The notes under the pieces are model-generated. The model saw only the letters and a list, made by a program, of their open reading frames with translations, was not told the origin of the DNA and did no database searches. Positions 5,205 to 12,891 of a stretch of DNA of 14,895 bases are shown here, piece after piece; positions within the stretch are counted from its first letter, which is position 1; each line of letters starts with the position of its first letter. The stretch covers positions 1-14,895 of the forward strand of contig CAMNHG010000025.1 of assembly GCA_946539105.1 (NCBI GenBank). The letters run 5' to 3'. Origin of the DNA: an uncultured Clostridia bacterium. GTDB taxonomy: Bacteria > Bacillota > Clostridia > Oscillospirales > Acutalibacteraceae. The translations under genes were made by a program, and so were the position numbers.

Positions 5205-7970
5205 TTATTGTAGGTTTTCACAGCAGCGACTGCAAAGCGTGGGATGTTCGCTGTTCTGACCGACCGTTTTGCTGATTGACCAGCAGCGTTCGCACTTTTC
5301 GCCCTCAGCCTTTTCAACGCTGATTTCAAGCTCTCCGCCGTTGTCGTTGACCTCAAGCTCCGAAACGATAAACGCGTCCTTAAGCTCGGACTCAGCCTTC
5401 TTGAGGAAGTCCAGCTTGCTGTTGCCCGCTGAAAGAATAACCTTGCTCTCGAGCGAGCTTTTGATTGTCTTTTCCTTAACAAGGGGCTCAATCGACTTTT
5501 TAACGTCGTCTCTGAGGTTATGAATCTCATCCCAGAAGCTCATAAACTCGTCGTCATAAGCGATATCAACCTTTTCGTGCATATCGTTATAGATAACGTG
5601 AGACTTAACGTCACCCTCGGAGTGCGGCATATATTTCCAAATTTCGTCCGAAGTATAAGCCAAAATTGGGGTTAACATTCTTGTCATGGCGTTGAGGATA
5701 AGATAAATCGAGGTCTGAGCCGCACGTCTGAGCTTGCTGTCAGCCTTCTCGGTATATAGTCTGTCCTTCAAAACGTCAAGGTAGAAGTTGGACATATCTA
5801 CAACGCAGAAGTTGTGAATGCTGTGATATACAATGTGGAACTCGTACTTATCATACGCCTCCTTAACCTTGTCGATAAGGCTGTTGAGCTTAAGGAGCGC
5901 CCACTTGTCAATAGCGGTGATCTCGTCAAGAGATACCATATCGGTATCGGGGTTAAAATCAAAGAGGTTGCCGAGGATATATCTTGCGGTGTTCCTGATT
6001 TTTCTGTACGATTCCGAGGTTTGTTTAAGAATATCAAAGGAGATGTTAACATCTGACTGGTAGTCGCAGGAAGCAACCCACAGACGGAGAACGTCGGCAC
6101 CGTACTGCTTGATAACCTCCTGGGGACTGATACCGTTGCCGAGAGATTTACTCATCTTGCGCTTTTCCATATCCAAAATCATACCGTGAGTAAGTACGGC
6201 TTTGTAAGGAGCAACGCCCGTTGTGGCAACAGATGTAAGCAGCGAGGACTGGAACCAGCCTCTGTACTGATCGTTACCCTCAAGGTAAAGATCGGCAGGA
6301 AATTTAAGATAATCACGGCGTTTTACAACGGCGGTGTGTGATGAACCGCTGTCGAACCAAACGTCCATAATATCCTTTTCTTTATCAAAATCAGCGCATC
6401 CGCACTTTTTGCACTTGGTGCCCTCGGGCAAAATCTCGTTTGCGTCGTGGTTAAACCAAGCGTTAGAGCCTTCCTTGCCGAAAAGCTCAGAAACCGCGAG
6501 CATAGCTTCCTTTTCAATAAGAGGCTCGCCGCAGTCCTTGCAGTAGAAAATCGGAATAGGTACGCCCCATTTTCTCTGGCGCGAGATACACCAGTCTTTT
6601 CTGTCGCGAACCATAGAGGTAATTCTGTCCTTACCCCAGGCAGGAATCCACTCAACGGTGTTGATAGCGTCAACGGCCTCGTCCTTGAAGTCGTCAACCG
6701 AGCAGAACCACTGGTCGGTTGCTCTGAAAAGAATCGGAGACTTACATCTCCAGCAATGCGGATACTGGTGGATAATCTTTTTAAGGGCGAACAAATTGCC
6801 GTCGCTGTCGAGCTTAATGGCAATTTTCTTGTTTGCTTCGTCGGTGGTAAGACCTGCGAACTCGCCTGCTTCCTCGGTGAGAACGCCGTCGCCGTTAACC
6901 GGGCAGATTACGGGAATCTCGGGGTAATTGCGGCAAACATTGTAGTCGTCAACACCGTGGCCGGGAGCGGTATGAACGCAGCCTGTACCGCTTTCGAGAG
7001 TTACGTGGTCGCCGACAATAAGCAGCGATTCACGGTCAAGGAACGGATGTTGAGTTTTCATATACTCAAGCTCGCTGCCCTTGATTGTAGCTGCAACGGA
7101 GTAGTCGGTGATTCCGGCTTCTTCCATTGCAGATTTATACAAATCAGTAGCCATTACGTAGTACTCGTCGCCGTGCTGAATAACGGAGTACTCATAGCGC
7201 GGACCCACGCAGATTGCTACGTTAGCCGGGAGAGTCCAGGTAGTGGTTGTCCAGATTACAAAGAACACCTTAGACGGGTCAATGCCCATAGCGGAAAACT
7301 TGCCGAGGTCGTCGGTAACTTGGAATTTTACGTAAATTGAATGGCAGGGATCCTCAGCATATTCAATCTCAGCTTCCGCAAGAGCGGTTTTACATTCGGG
7401 GCACCAGTAAACGGGCTTTAAGCCGCGGTAGATGTAGCCCTTGTCAGCCATTTCGGCAAAAACTTTAATCTGTTCCGCCTCAAACTCGTGCTTTAAGGTA
7501 ATGTAGGGGTGATCCCACTCACCGATCGCACCGAGACGCTTAAACTGCTCGCGCTGGTCGTTGATGTAACCGGTAACAAACTCCTCACAGAGCTTTCTGA
7601 GCTCAACTACGGAAATATCCGCAGAGCTGCCGATTCCGGCTTTTTGTCTGGCTTTCAGCTCGGTAGGCAAACCGTGGGTATCCCAGCCGGGAACGAAGGG
7701 TGCCTTAAAGCCCGCCATATTTTTATAACGAACAATAAAGTCCTTTAAGATTTTATTAAGAGCGTGGCCGAGGTGGATATCACCGTTAGCGTAAGGAGGA
7801 CCGTCGTGAAGCACAAAGAGCGGCTTGCCCTCGTTATGCTCCATCAGCTTATCGTAAAGCCTCTCCTCCTCCCAATTTTTGAGCGTTACAGGCTCGCTTT
7901 TGGGCAGACCTGCGCGCATAGGAAAATCGGTCTTAGGCAGATTAAGGGTTGCGTTATAATCTTGGGACAT
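5205..7970 (-). CDS. ileS: isoleucyl-tRNA synthetase
   Basis: Class I IleRS, 921 residues, charges tRNA-Ile and hydrolyses mischarged valine. In order: HLGH signature at 66-69 in PPYANGDIHLGHALNK, editing domain with TWTLPANVAI and HTAPGHGVDDY, a CxxC pair in the middle, the KMSKS loop at 605-609, the anticodon-binding helical domain, and a C-terminal zinc site C893, C896, C913, C916. The C-terminal zinc cluster points to the ordinary bacterial form rather than the eukaryote-like, mupirocin-resistant form. The ATG has GGAGAG about 8 nt upstream. Only 31 nt separate it from divIVA, so there is no room for its own T-box leader; it must be transcribed from the division cluster. The divIVA-ileS order is classical in Firmicutes. 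Confidence 0.98.
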   Translation of the reverse strand: MSQDYNATLNLPKTDFPMRAGLPKSEPVTLKNWEEERLYDKLMEHNEGKPLFVLHDGPPYANGDIHLGHALNKILKDFIVRYKNMAGFKAPFVPGWDTHGLPTELKARQKAGIGSSADISVVELRKLCEEFVTGYINDQREQFKRLGAIGEWDHPYITLKHEFEAEQIKVFAEMADKGYIYRGLKPVYWCPECKTALAEAEIEYAEDPCHSIYVKFQVTDDLGKFSAMGIDPSKVFFVIWTTTTWTLPANVAICVGPRYEYSVIQHGDEYYVMATDLYKSAMEEAGITDYSVAATIKGSELEYMKTQHPFLDRESLLIVGDHVTLESGTGCVHTAPGHGVDDYNVCRNYPEIPVICPVNGDGVLTEEAGEFAGLTTDEANKKIAIKLDSDGNLFALKKIIHQYPHCWRCKSPILFRATDQWFCSVDDFKDEAVDAINTVEWIPAWGKDRITSMVRDRKDWCISRQRKWGVPIPIFYCKDCGEPLIEKEAMLAVSELFGKEGSNAWFNHDANEILPEGTKCKKCGCADFDKEKDIMDVWFDSGSSHTAVVKRRDYLKFPADLYLEGNDQYRGWFQSSLLTSVATTGVAPYKAVLTHGMILDMEKRKMSKSLGNGISPQEVIKQYGADVLRLWVASCDYQSDVNISFDILKQTSESYRKIRNTARYILGNLFDFNPDTDMVSLDEITAIDKWALLKLNSLIDKVKEAYDKYEFHIVYHSIHNFCVVDMSNFYLDVLKDRLYTEKADSKLRRAAQTSIYLILNAMTRMLTPILAYTSDEIWKYMPHSEGDVKSHVIYNDMHEKVDIAYDDEFMSFWDEIHNLRDDVKKSIEPLVKEKTIKSSLESKVILSAGNSKLDFLKKAESELKDAFIVSELEVNDNGGELEISVEKAEGEKCERCWSISKTVGQNSEHPTLCSRCCENLQ

Positions 7971-8001
7971 TGTTTAATCTCTCCAGTAATATGTTTAGTA
8001 A

Positions 8002-8700
8002 TTATTCGGCTGAAACGTCGTAGTTATCGCCGAACTTAAGGTGATTGAACTTGCTCTGGCGTTTTACGGCAACCTTTGTGTCGTCGGCAGGCTCATCATA
8101 CTTGGGCTGAACCTCCTGCTGTTCAGGCTGTACGGGCTGAGCAGGCTCAGTCTTGATTTCCTCTGCGGGAGCGTAGTTGATCTCGCTTTCCGCAACAGGC
8201 TCTGTGGGATATTTTTCATCGAGCATCTTCTGTGACTTTTCGAGGTCAACAGATGTGGGAAGCTCGTCAATTGCCTTAATGTGTGATCTGTAAAGCTCAA
8301 TAAGCTCGTTTCTGAGCGCGACGGCGTCAGCCTGAAGTGAAAGGTAGTTGTCTTTCTCCATAGCTGTCATCTTGTTTGCCTCAACAGAGAGTGTCTGAGC
8401 CTTTTCCTCGGCGTCGCGAACAATTTTAGCAGCCTTTTCTCTGGCTTCTTTAATGCACGCGTCGCTCATCTTTTGTGATGTAAGCAAAGCGTTTCTTACG
8501 GTTTCCTCGTCGGCTCTGTACTCCTCAAGACGGGTAGCGAGTCTGTCAATTTTATGTACAAGGTTGGTCTTTTCCTTTTTGAGCTGCTCAAAAGAGGCAA
8601 TTACCTCATCAATAAACTCGTCAACGTCCTCGGCATTATAGCCGCCGCTGAAGGACGCTTTTCTAAAACTGACGTTTTTAATCTCATCAATAGTTAACAT
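8002..8700 (-). CDS. divIVA: cell pole and septum protein DivIVA
   Basis: A 232-residue DivIVA protein that binds curved membrane at poles and septa and guides division or wall-growth proteins. The N-terminal membrane-binding domain reads SFRKASFSGGYNAEDVDEFIDEV, with the conserved Phe17 and following Gly. Coiled coils span about 33-65 and 75-145. The rest is a proline, glutamate and glutamine-rich linker (about 165-205) and a short conserved-looking tail (KFNHLKFGDNY, 217-227). It is longer than the roughly 165-residue Bacillus protein owing to linker and tail. AAGGAGAGG lies just upstream of the ATG at 8698-8700. It stands between ylmH and ileS, as in Bacillus. Confidence 0.96.
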   Translation of the reverse strand: MLTIDEIKNVSFRKASFSGGYNAEDVDEFIDEVIASFEQLKKEKTNLVHKIDRLATRLEEYRADEETVRNALLTSQKMSDACIKEAREKAAKIVRDAEEKAQTLSVEANKMTAMEKDNYLSLQADAVALRNELIELYRSHIKAIDELPTSVDLEKSQKMLDEKYPTEPVAESEINYAPAEEIKTEPAQPVQPEQQEVQPKYDEPADDTKVAVKRQSKFNHLKFGDNYDVSAE

Positions 8701-8712
8701 ATATTCCTCTCC

Positions 8713-9477
8713 TTATCTGTAATGAATAATTGATATTCTTATCCGGTGCTTTTTGGTCTCGCCCAACACACCGTTTATTTTAAATTTACCCTTTCCCCTG
8801 ACGGTCAGAGTATCGCCCTCATTTACTGTTTTGCTTATATTGGTGCACTCAATAAAATTCAGGGAAACATTGCCCGATAATATTACGCTTTTTGTCTTTT
8901 CTCTGGACAGTCCCGAAACCGCCGCGACAATGTTGTCAAGCCTCAGCGATGACACAATAGCGGACTTTTCCTCTACCCCTCTGCCCTTTGGCAGAAAATT
9001 AACATCGGCGTCAGTCACCTTTACTCCGGCTCTGCCGATTTTGGAAATTTGGGACTTTACATAATCCGCAATCTCGCTCTTTACAAAGACAACGCACCTG
9101 CCGTCCTCTACCAAAATATCGCCGACAGTCTCACGCTCAATTCCGAGCGACATCAACGCTCCCAAAAAATCGCGGTGAGTCAGCTTGTCCGCAGGACGAA
9201 AGCTAAACTGTAACGCGTCAATCGGGAACTCGGGGTTATCGTCAAAATAATCAAGACAGAGTACCTTTCGCTCGCTGTCAGGATATCCGCCTGAAAAGCT
9301 GTATTGATTAAAGCCTGCGGATTTAAGATACTGCTCAGCCAAAGCCTGCTCCGCCTCGCTCATAAACGAAAAGAAATAAGGCTTTTGCCGCTTTTGGCAT
9401 AAAAAGACAGCGTCATCGAGCTTAGAAATAAACAGTTTATCTTTATCAGAAGTAAACACCGCTGTTTTCAAGCTCAT
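8713..9477 (-). CDS. ylmH: S4-domain RNA-binding protein YlmH
   Basis: YlmH, 254 residues, is a conserved neighbour of divIVA. It has an N-terminal fold of unknown role, the family signature LTHRDFLGALMSLGIER (about 100-116), and a C-terminal S4 RNA-binding domain (about 178-240: SSLRLDNIVAAVSGLSREK...LSGNVSLNF...GDTLTVRGKGKFK). Recent work links Bacillus YlmH to ribosome-associated quality control, binding 50S subunits with peptidyl-tRNA; a role in division has also been proposed from context. I chose ATG at 9475-9477; a TTG directly before it (9478-9480) is also possible. Neither has a clear ribosome binding site, and both overlap the sepF end by about 30 nt, so translation is probably coupled to sepF. 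Confidence 0.93.
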   Translation of the reverse strand: MSLKTAVFTSDKDKLFISKLDDAVFLCQKRQKPYFFSFMSEAEQALAEQYLKSAGFNQYSFSGGYPDSERKVLCLDYFDDNPEFPIDALQFSFRPADKLTHRDFLGALMSLGIERETVGDILVEDGRCVVFVKSEIADYVKSQISKIGRAGVKVTDADVNFLPKGRGVEEKSAIVSSLRLDNIVAAVSGLSREKTKSVILSGNVSLNFIECTNISKTVNEGDTLTVRGKGKFKINGVLGETKKHRIRISIIHYR

Positions 9478-9910
9478 CAAGTAAATCGTCGCCTGTCAAA
9501 TCAACGTTGCTGGGAATTATAATATATGTGTTAGAGGCAACTCTTTTGATTTTTCCGTTGTTTGCGTACGCAACACCGCTGAGGAAGTCGAGGATTCTTC
9601 TCGCCATATCCTTGTTGGTGTCCTCGAGGTTAAGCACTACGGTGTGAGTCTTAGTAAGCTCGTCGGCAATAGCGCGTGTTTCCTCGCCGAAGCGTTCGGG
9701 CTTAAAGATACCTACCTGCAGCTTTGCGGTAGCGTTGATATTAACAACCTTGTTTCTTGAAGAACCGCCTGAGCTCTGTCTGGATCTTTCCCTTACAGGC
9801 TCTTCTTCCTCGTAATCGTCACCGTCGTCGGCATAGCCGTACTCGTCGTACTCATACTCGTCGTCGGGAGCGTCCCACATACGTTTAAACTTGTTTACAA
9901 TTCCTGCCAT
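9446..9910 (-). CDS. sepF: cell division protein SepF
   Basis: SepF, 154 residues, anchors and bundles FtsZ filaments at the division septum. It starts with a short amphipathic membrane helix (about 1-12, MAGIVNKFKRMW), continues in a very acidic, tyrosine-rich linker (about 14-40) and a Ser/Arg stretch, and ends in the compact FtsZ-binding core (about 60-146) with VGIFKPERFGE, THTVVLNLED and ARRILDFLSGVAYANNGKI. AGGAGG (9919-9924) lies 8 nt upstream of the ATG. It follows yggS after 62 nt, matching the ylmE-sepF order in Bacillus; ylmG, which normally follows sepF, is absent. Confidence 0.97.
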   Translation of the reverse strand: MAGIVNKFKRMWDAPDDEYEYDEYGYADDGDDYEEEEPVRERSRQSSGGSSRNKVVNINATAKLQVGIFKPERFGEETRAIADELTKTHTVVLNLEDTNKDMARRILDFLSGVAYANNGKIKRVASNTYIIIPSNVDLTGDDLLDELENSGVYF

Positions 9911-9972
9911 TTTATATTCCTCCTGTTATGATTAGATTCTCTAAAGTAGTGAATCAACTCAAACTTTGTTTT

Positions 9973-10686
9973 TTATGTGTAGTCTCTTGCTCCGAAAAGC
10001 GAAGAACCTACTCTTACCATATTTGCGCCTTCGAGTATCGCCTCGTAGTAGTCGGCTGACATACCCATCGACAATATACTCATATTTATATTATCTAATT
10101 TTTTTTGCGATATGTCAATAAATAACTTGTGCATATTATTAAAATATTTTCGAATTTTTCGTGTATTATCACAAATTGGAGGTATTGTCATCAGTCCTTT
10201 GACCGAAATTGACTCCAATTCGGCAATTTGGCAGAGCAATTCTTCGAGCTGTTCCTCAAACACGCCGGACTTGTTTTCTTCCCTGCCGATATTTACTTCA
10301 ACGAGAATATCGGTTGTAATATCTCTTTTTTTGGACTCCTTTGAGATTTCCTTTGCCAGCTTAAGGCTGTCAACCGACTGAATCAAATCGACCTTGCCGG
10401 CAATCTGCCTTACCTTATTAGTCTGCAAGTGACCGATAAACTGCAATGAACAGTTCTCAAGGTTATATTCGTCGTACTTTGAGAGGAGCTCCTGAACCCG
10501 GTTTTCGCCGATGTGGTCAAGTCCGAGCGAAATAGCGTAGTTGATAGTCGCGGCGTCAACGGTTTTTGTCGCGGCAAGGAAGGTTATATCCTCACGCGTT
10601 TTGCCGGTTTTCTGTGCCGCCTCGGCAATTCTCTCGTTAATCATTTTATAGTTGTATTCTACATCAGCTAATGACCTTGCCGTCAT
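9973..10686 (-). CDS. yggS: PLP homeostasis protein YggS/YlmE
   Basis: A 237-residue pyridoxal-phosphate-binding protein of the YggS/PROSC family, with an alanine-racemase-like barrel but no known enzyme activity; it buffers PLP and affects amino and keto acid balance. The PLP lysine is in FLAATKTV (Lys41 from the chosen start). Other family marks are HIGENRVQE, FIGHLQTNK, VEVNIGREENKSG, LMTIPP and the C-terminal LSMGMSADYYEAI with VRVGSSLFGAR. I chose ATG at 10684-10686 because AAAGGAG (10696-10702) lies 9 nt before it; the ATG at 10693-10695 directly abuts that site. It overlaps the upstream HlyD-like gene by 23 nt. Its Bacillus equivalent, ylmE, also precedes sepF. Confidence 0.96.
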   Translation of the reverse strand: MTARSLADVEYNYKMINERIAEAAQKTGKTREDITFLAATKTVDAATINYAISLGLDHIGENRVQELLSKYDEYNLENCSLQFIGHLQTNKVRQIAGKVDLIQSVDSLKLAKEISKESKKRDITTDILVEVNIGREENKSGVFEEQLEELLCQIAELESISVKGLMTIPPICDNTRKIRKYFNNMHKLFIDISQKKLDNINMSILSMGMSADYYEAILEGANMVRVGSSLFGARDYT

Positions 10687-11944
10687 ACAAGTCATCTCCT
10701 TTTACAATTACTTTGTCATATAGCGATATGGTCTCGCCGTTAAACAAAATACCTTCCTCGGGCTGGGTGTCGCAGATAACATAATCGTCGTCCGCATACA
10801 AAATAGAGATTTGCTTAAACTGAACCTCGCTTCCGTAGAGCACGTAAACGCCCTGAACCTTCTTTTGCTCCTTATGGGAGTTGTCGTTTTCATCGTAGGT
10901 TGTCTTGGTTACGTAGTCGTCGTGAATAGCGCGCTTGCTTATTCGAAGTCCGGTAAATGTTCCCAGTCCTATTTCGATAGGCTCTTGCCTTGCCTGCAAA
11001 ATGCCGTTGTTCATATAGTCGCACTGTAAAATCACAAGCGCGTTGCCGTTTGAGGAGCGGGTAATCTTATAAATCTCAGCCGGAATAGACTCGGTGCTTG
11101 CCTCGGTAAGAAGTACCGTAACCGCGCTGTCCCAGATTGTAAGGTTCTGAGCCTCGTCGCTTGTTACCTCGCATGCCACGTACCATTTAACGTTGCTGAT
11201 TATCTTGCCGGCTGTGTTTGACGGAACCTCGGACTGCTGAGGATTTTTGAGCCCTTCGAGCGTCAGATTGTCAATATCTGCGTAATTGAAGGCGTTTTCA
11301 TAACCGTCGCAGTACTCTGAGAAATATCCTGCCTTGGGGCTTTCGATAGAGCCTGTGCTTTTTCCTGCCGAGGCTCTTAAGGTCTCTATCTCAGAGGTGA
11401 GGTCGTTTATTTCGGCGTTGAAGTTCTTAAGATTGCCTGTGTAAAGCAGTCTTTGGTTGATTGAAGCGAGCAGATTTTCGGAATCCGCCTTAACGCCGTT
11501 AATATTGAACTTGTTGGCGTCGTCAAGGTAAGTAATCAGCTTGCTTTTGATGTTGTTATTTATAATATCAAGGCTCATTGTGCCCGAGATTGTGTTCTTC
11601 TGAATGTACTCAAGCGAGTCCTTCTTAGCCTGGAGCTTATCCGCGTTAGACTGAGCGATAGCGTCCTTCTCGTTTGAGTAAACCTTTGCGATTTCTCCCT
11701 TTACGTTAACGGTGTCTCCGGTTGAACAGGAGTATGACAGAACTCCGTTGGTGTTGTTGGGAATTATAGTTTCGTCACGGATGATAAATCCGTTTGAGTA
11801 TATTTTATCTGTAACCGTAGCCATAACGGCATTTTCAGTGGGGTACATTTCAAAATTCGCGCTTATAAGAAGGTAAGCGACATATACGATTGCGAGCACG
11901 GTAAGAGCCGCAACCAGTATTCTTTTAAATAGCAGTTTATCCAT
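10664..11944 (-). CDS. HlyD/membrane-fusion-like membrane-anchored protein
   Basis: A 426-residue protein with one N-terminal membrane segment (about 9-29) and the rest predicted outside. The order matches periplasmic adaptor (membrane fusion) proteins: first half of a lipoyl-like domain (about 50-90, NGFIIRDETI...GDTVNVKGEIAKVY), helical and coiled-coil stretches (about 92-115 and 165-195), second lipoyl half (SPKAGYFSEYCDGYE), a beta-barrel, then RISKRAIH and a membrane-proximal part (GVYVLYGSEVQFKQISILYAD). No transporter partner is adjacent. It overlaps miaA by 8 nt upstream and yggS by 23 nt downstream, so it is embedded in the operon leading to sepF. A role in the envelope or division is inferred from context only; export of an unknown substrate is the alternative. 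Confidence 0.85.
   Translation of the reverse strand: MDKLLFKRILVAALTVLAIVYVAYLLISANFEMYPTENAVMATVTDKIYSNGFIIRDETIIPNNTNGVLSYSCSTGDTVNVKGEIAKVYSNEKDAIAQSNADKLQAKKDSLEYIQKNTISGTMSLDIINNNIKSKLITYLDDANKFNINGVKADSENLLASINQRLLYTGNLKNFNAEINDLTSEIETLRASAGKSTGSIESPKAGYFSEYCDGYENAFNYADIDNLTLEGLKNPQQSEVPSNTAGKIISNVKWYVACEVTSDEAQNLTIWDSAVTVLLTEASTESIPAEIYKITRSSNGNALVILQCDYMNNGILQARQEPIEIGLGTFTGLRISKRAIHDDYVTKTTYDENDNSHKEQKKVQGVYVLYGSEVQFKQISILYADDDYVICDTQPEEGILFNGETISLYDKVIVKGDDLYDGKVIS
10696..10702 (-). promoter_or_regulatory. ribosome binding site deciding the yggS start
   Basis: AAAGGAG on the minus strand is 9 nt before ATG 10684-10686 and touches ATG 10693-10695 directly, which excludes the latter as an efficient start. 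Confidence 0.6.
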
Positions 11945-12887
11945 AAGTCAATCCTTTGTCTGTAATTTGAAGTGCCTGTTCAAAAAGCTGTTCAAATGAA
12001 TCTGCTTTGTCGGGATACAGCCAGTTGATTTCTTTGTCACGCTTAAACCACGTGATTTGTCTTTTGGCGTATCTTCGAGTTTCCTGTTTTAGCTTTTCAA
12101 TACATTCTTCCAAAGGAAGCTCTCCCTTTAGGTAAGGAAACAGCTCCTTGTAGCCGATAGCCTTTACCGACGTAAAGCTCAGCTCTGAGTTAAAAACACG
12201 CTTTGCTTCCTGAACAAGCCCTGCCTCCGCCATAAGATCAACGCGCTTGTTTATTCTGTCGTACAGCTTTTGCCTGTCCTCAAAGTTCAGCCCGAGCTTA
12301 ACCACGCTATACGGGCTTTCTCCGGTTTTTGAATTTTTGTTTTGATCGGTAATTGTAATGCCTGTAGTTTTGTAAAATTCAATCGCGCGTATAACGCGCT
12401 TCGGGTTTTTTTCGGTTTCAAGGCGTTCTGCCGATTCTCCGTCAAATTTTCTGAGCATATCGAGAAGATAATCAATACCCTCGGAATAATACAGCTCCCA
12501 CAGCCTGTCGCTCAGCTCGGTATCGCGCTGACTTTCATGAAAGCTGATGTTGTTGAGTAGTGAATCGACATAAAGTCCTGTTCCTCCGACAATAACCGGA
12601 ATTTTACCTCTTGAAGATATATCCTCTATGCACTTCCTTGCGTCGTCAACAAACATCGCTACGGAGTAGGTTTGATTTGGCTCAAGAAAATCCACCAAAT
12701 GGTGCGGTATTCCCTGCATCTCTTCTATGGTAGGCTTTGCGGTGGCAATCTGCATACCCTTATAAATCTGCATTGAATCCGCCGAGATTACCTCACCGTT
12801 ATACCTTTTTGCAAGCTCTACGCCGAGCCTTGTCTTGCCCGATGCGGTGGGTCCTACGACCGTGATTAGTTTAATTTTATTGTTCAA
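11937..12887 (-). CDS. miaA: tRNA dimethylallyltransferase
   Basis: MiaA transfers a dimethylallyl group to N6 of A37 in tRNAs reading codons that begin with U. From the chosen start (316 residues) the P-loop GPTASGKT is at 12-19, followed by SADSMQIYKGMQIATAKPT, HHLVDFLEP, GGTGLYVDSLL and the tRNA-contact region with RVIRAIEFYKTTG and TKSVKAIGYKEL-type sequence (SVKAIGYKELFPYL). No ATG is available near the N-terminus. I chose TTG at 12885-12887, which gives a normal-length N-terminus just after the mutL stop and has AGGGCGTGAT as a loose ribosome binding site. An in-frame TTG at 12903-12905 would add six residues and overlap mutL by 14 nt. The mutL-miaA order is common; hfq, often next, is missing here. 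Confidence 0.95.
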   Translation of the reverse strand: MNNKIKLITVVGPTASGKTRLGVELAKRYNGEVISADSMQIYKGMQIATAKPTIEEMQGIPHHLVDFLEPNQTYSVAMFVDDARKCIEDISSRGKIPVIVGGTGLYVDSLLNNISFHESQRDTELSDRLWELYYSEGIDYLLDMLRKFDGESAERLETEKNPKRVIRAIEFYKTTGITITDQNKNSKTGESPYSVVKLGLNFEDRQKLYDRINKRVDLMAEAGLVQEAKRVFNSELSFTSVKAIGYKELFPYLKGELPLEECIEKLKQETRRYAKRQITWFKRDKEINWLYPDKADSFEQLFEQALQITDKGLTYG

Positions 12888-12891
12888 ATAA

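Noticed and set aside
6447..7340. Long open frame on the plus strand (297 codons)
   Set aside because: It is antisense to the catalytic and editing parts of ileS, which is a full, conserved gene. The translated sequence shows no recognisable family and there is no ribosome binding site or promoter for it.
9911..9972. Hairpin or promoter between yggS and sepF
   Set aside because: GATTC/GAATC is a 5-bp stem with an 11-nt loop and no U-tract; TTGATT has no acceptable -10 partner 16-18 nt away.
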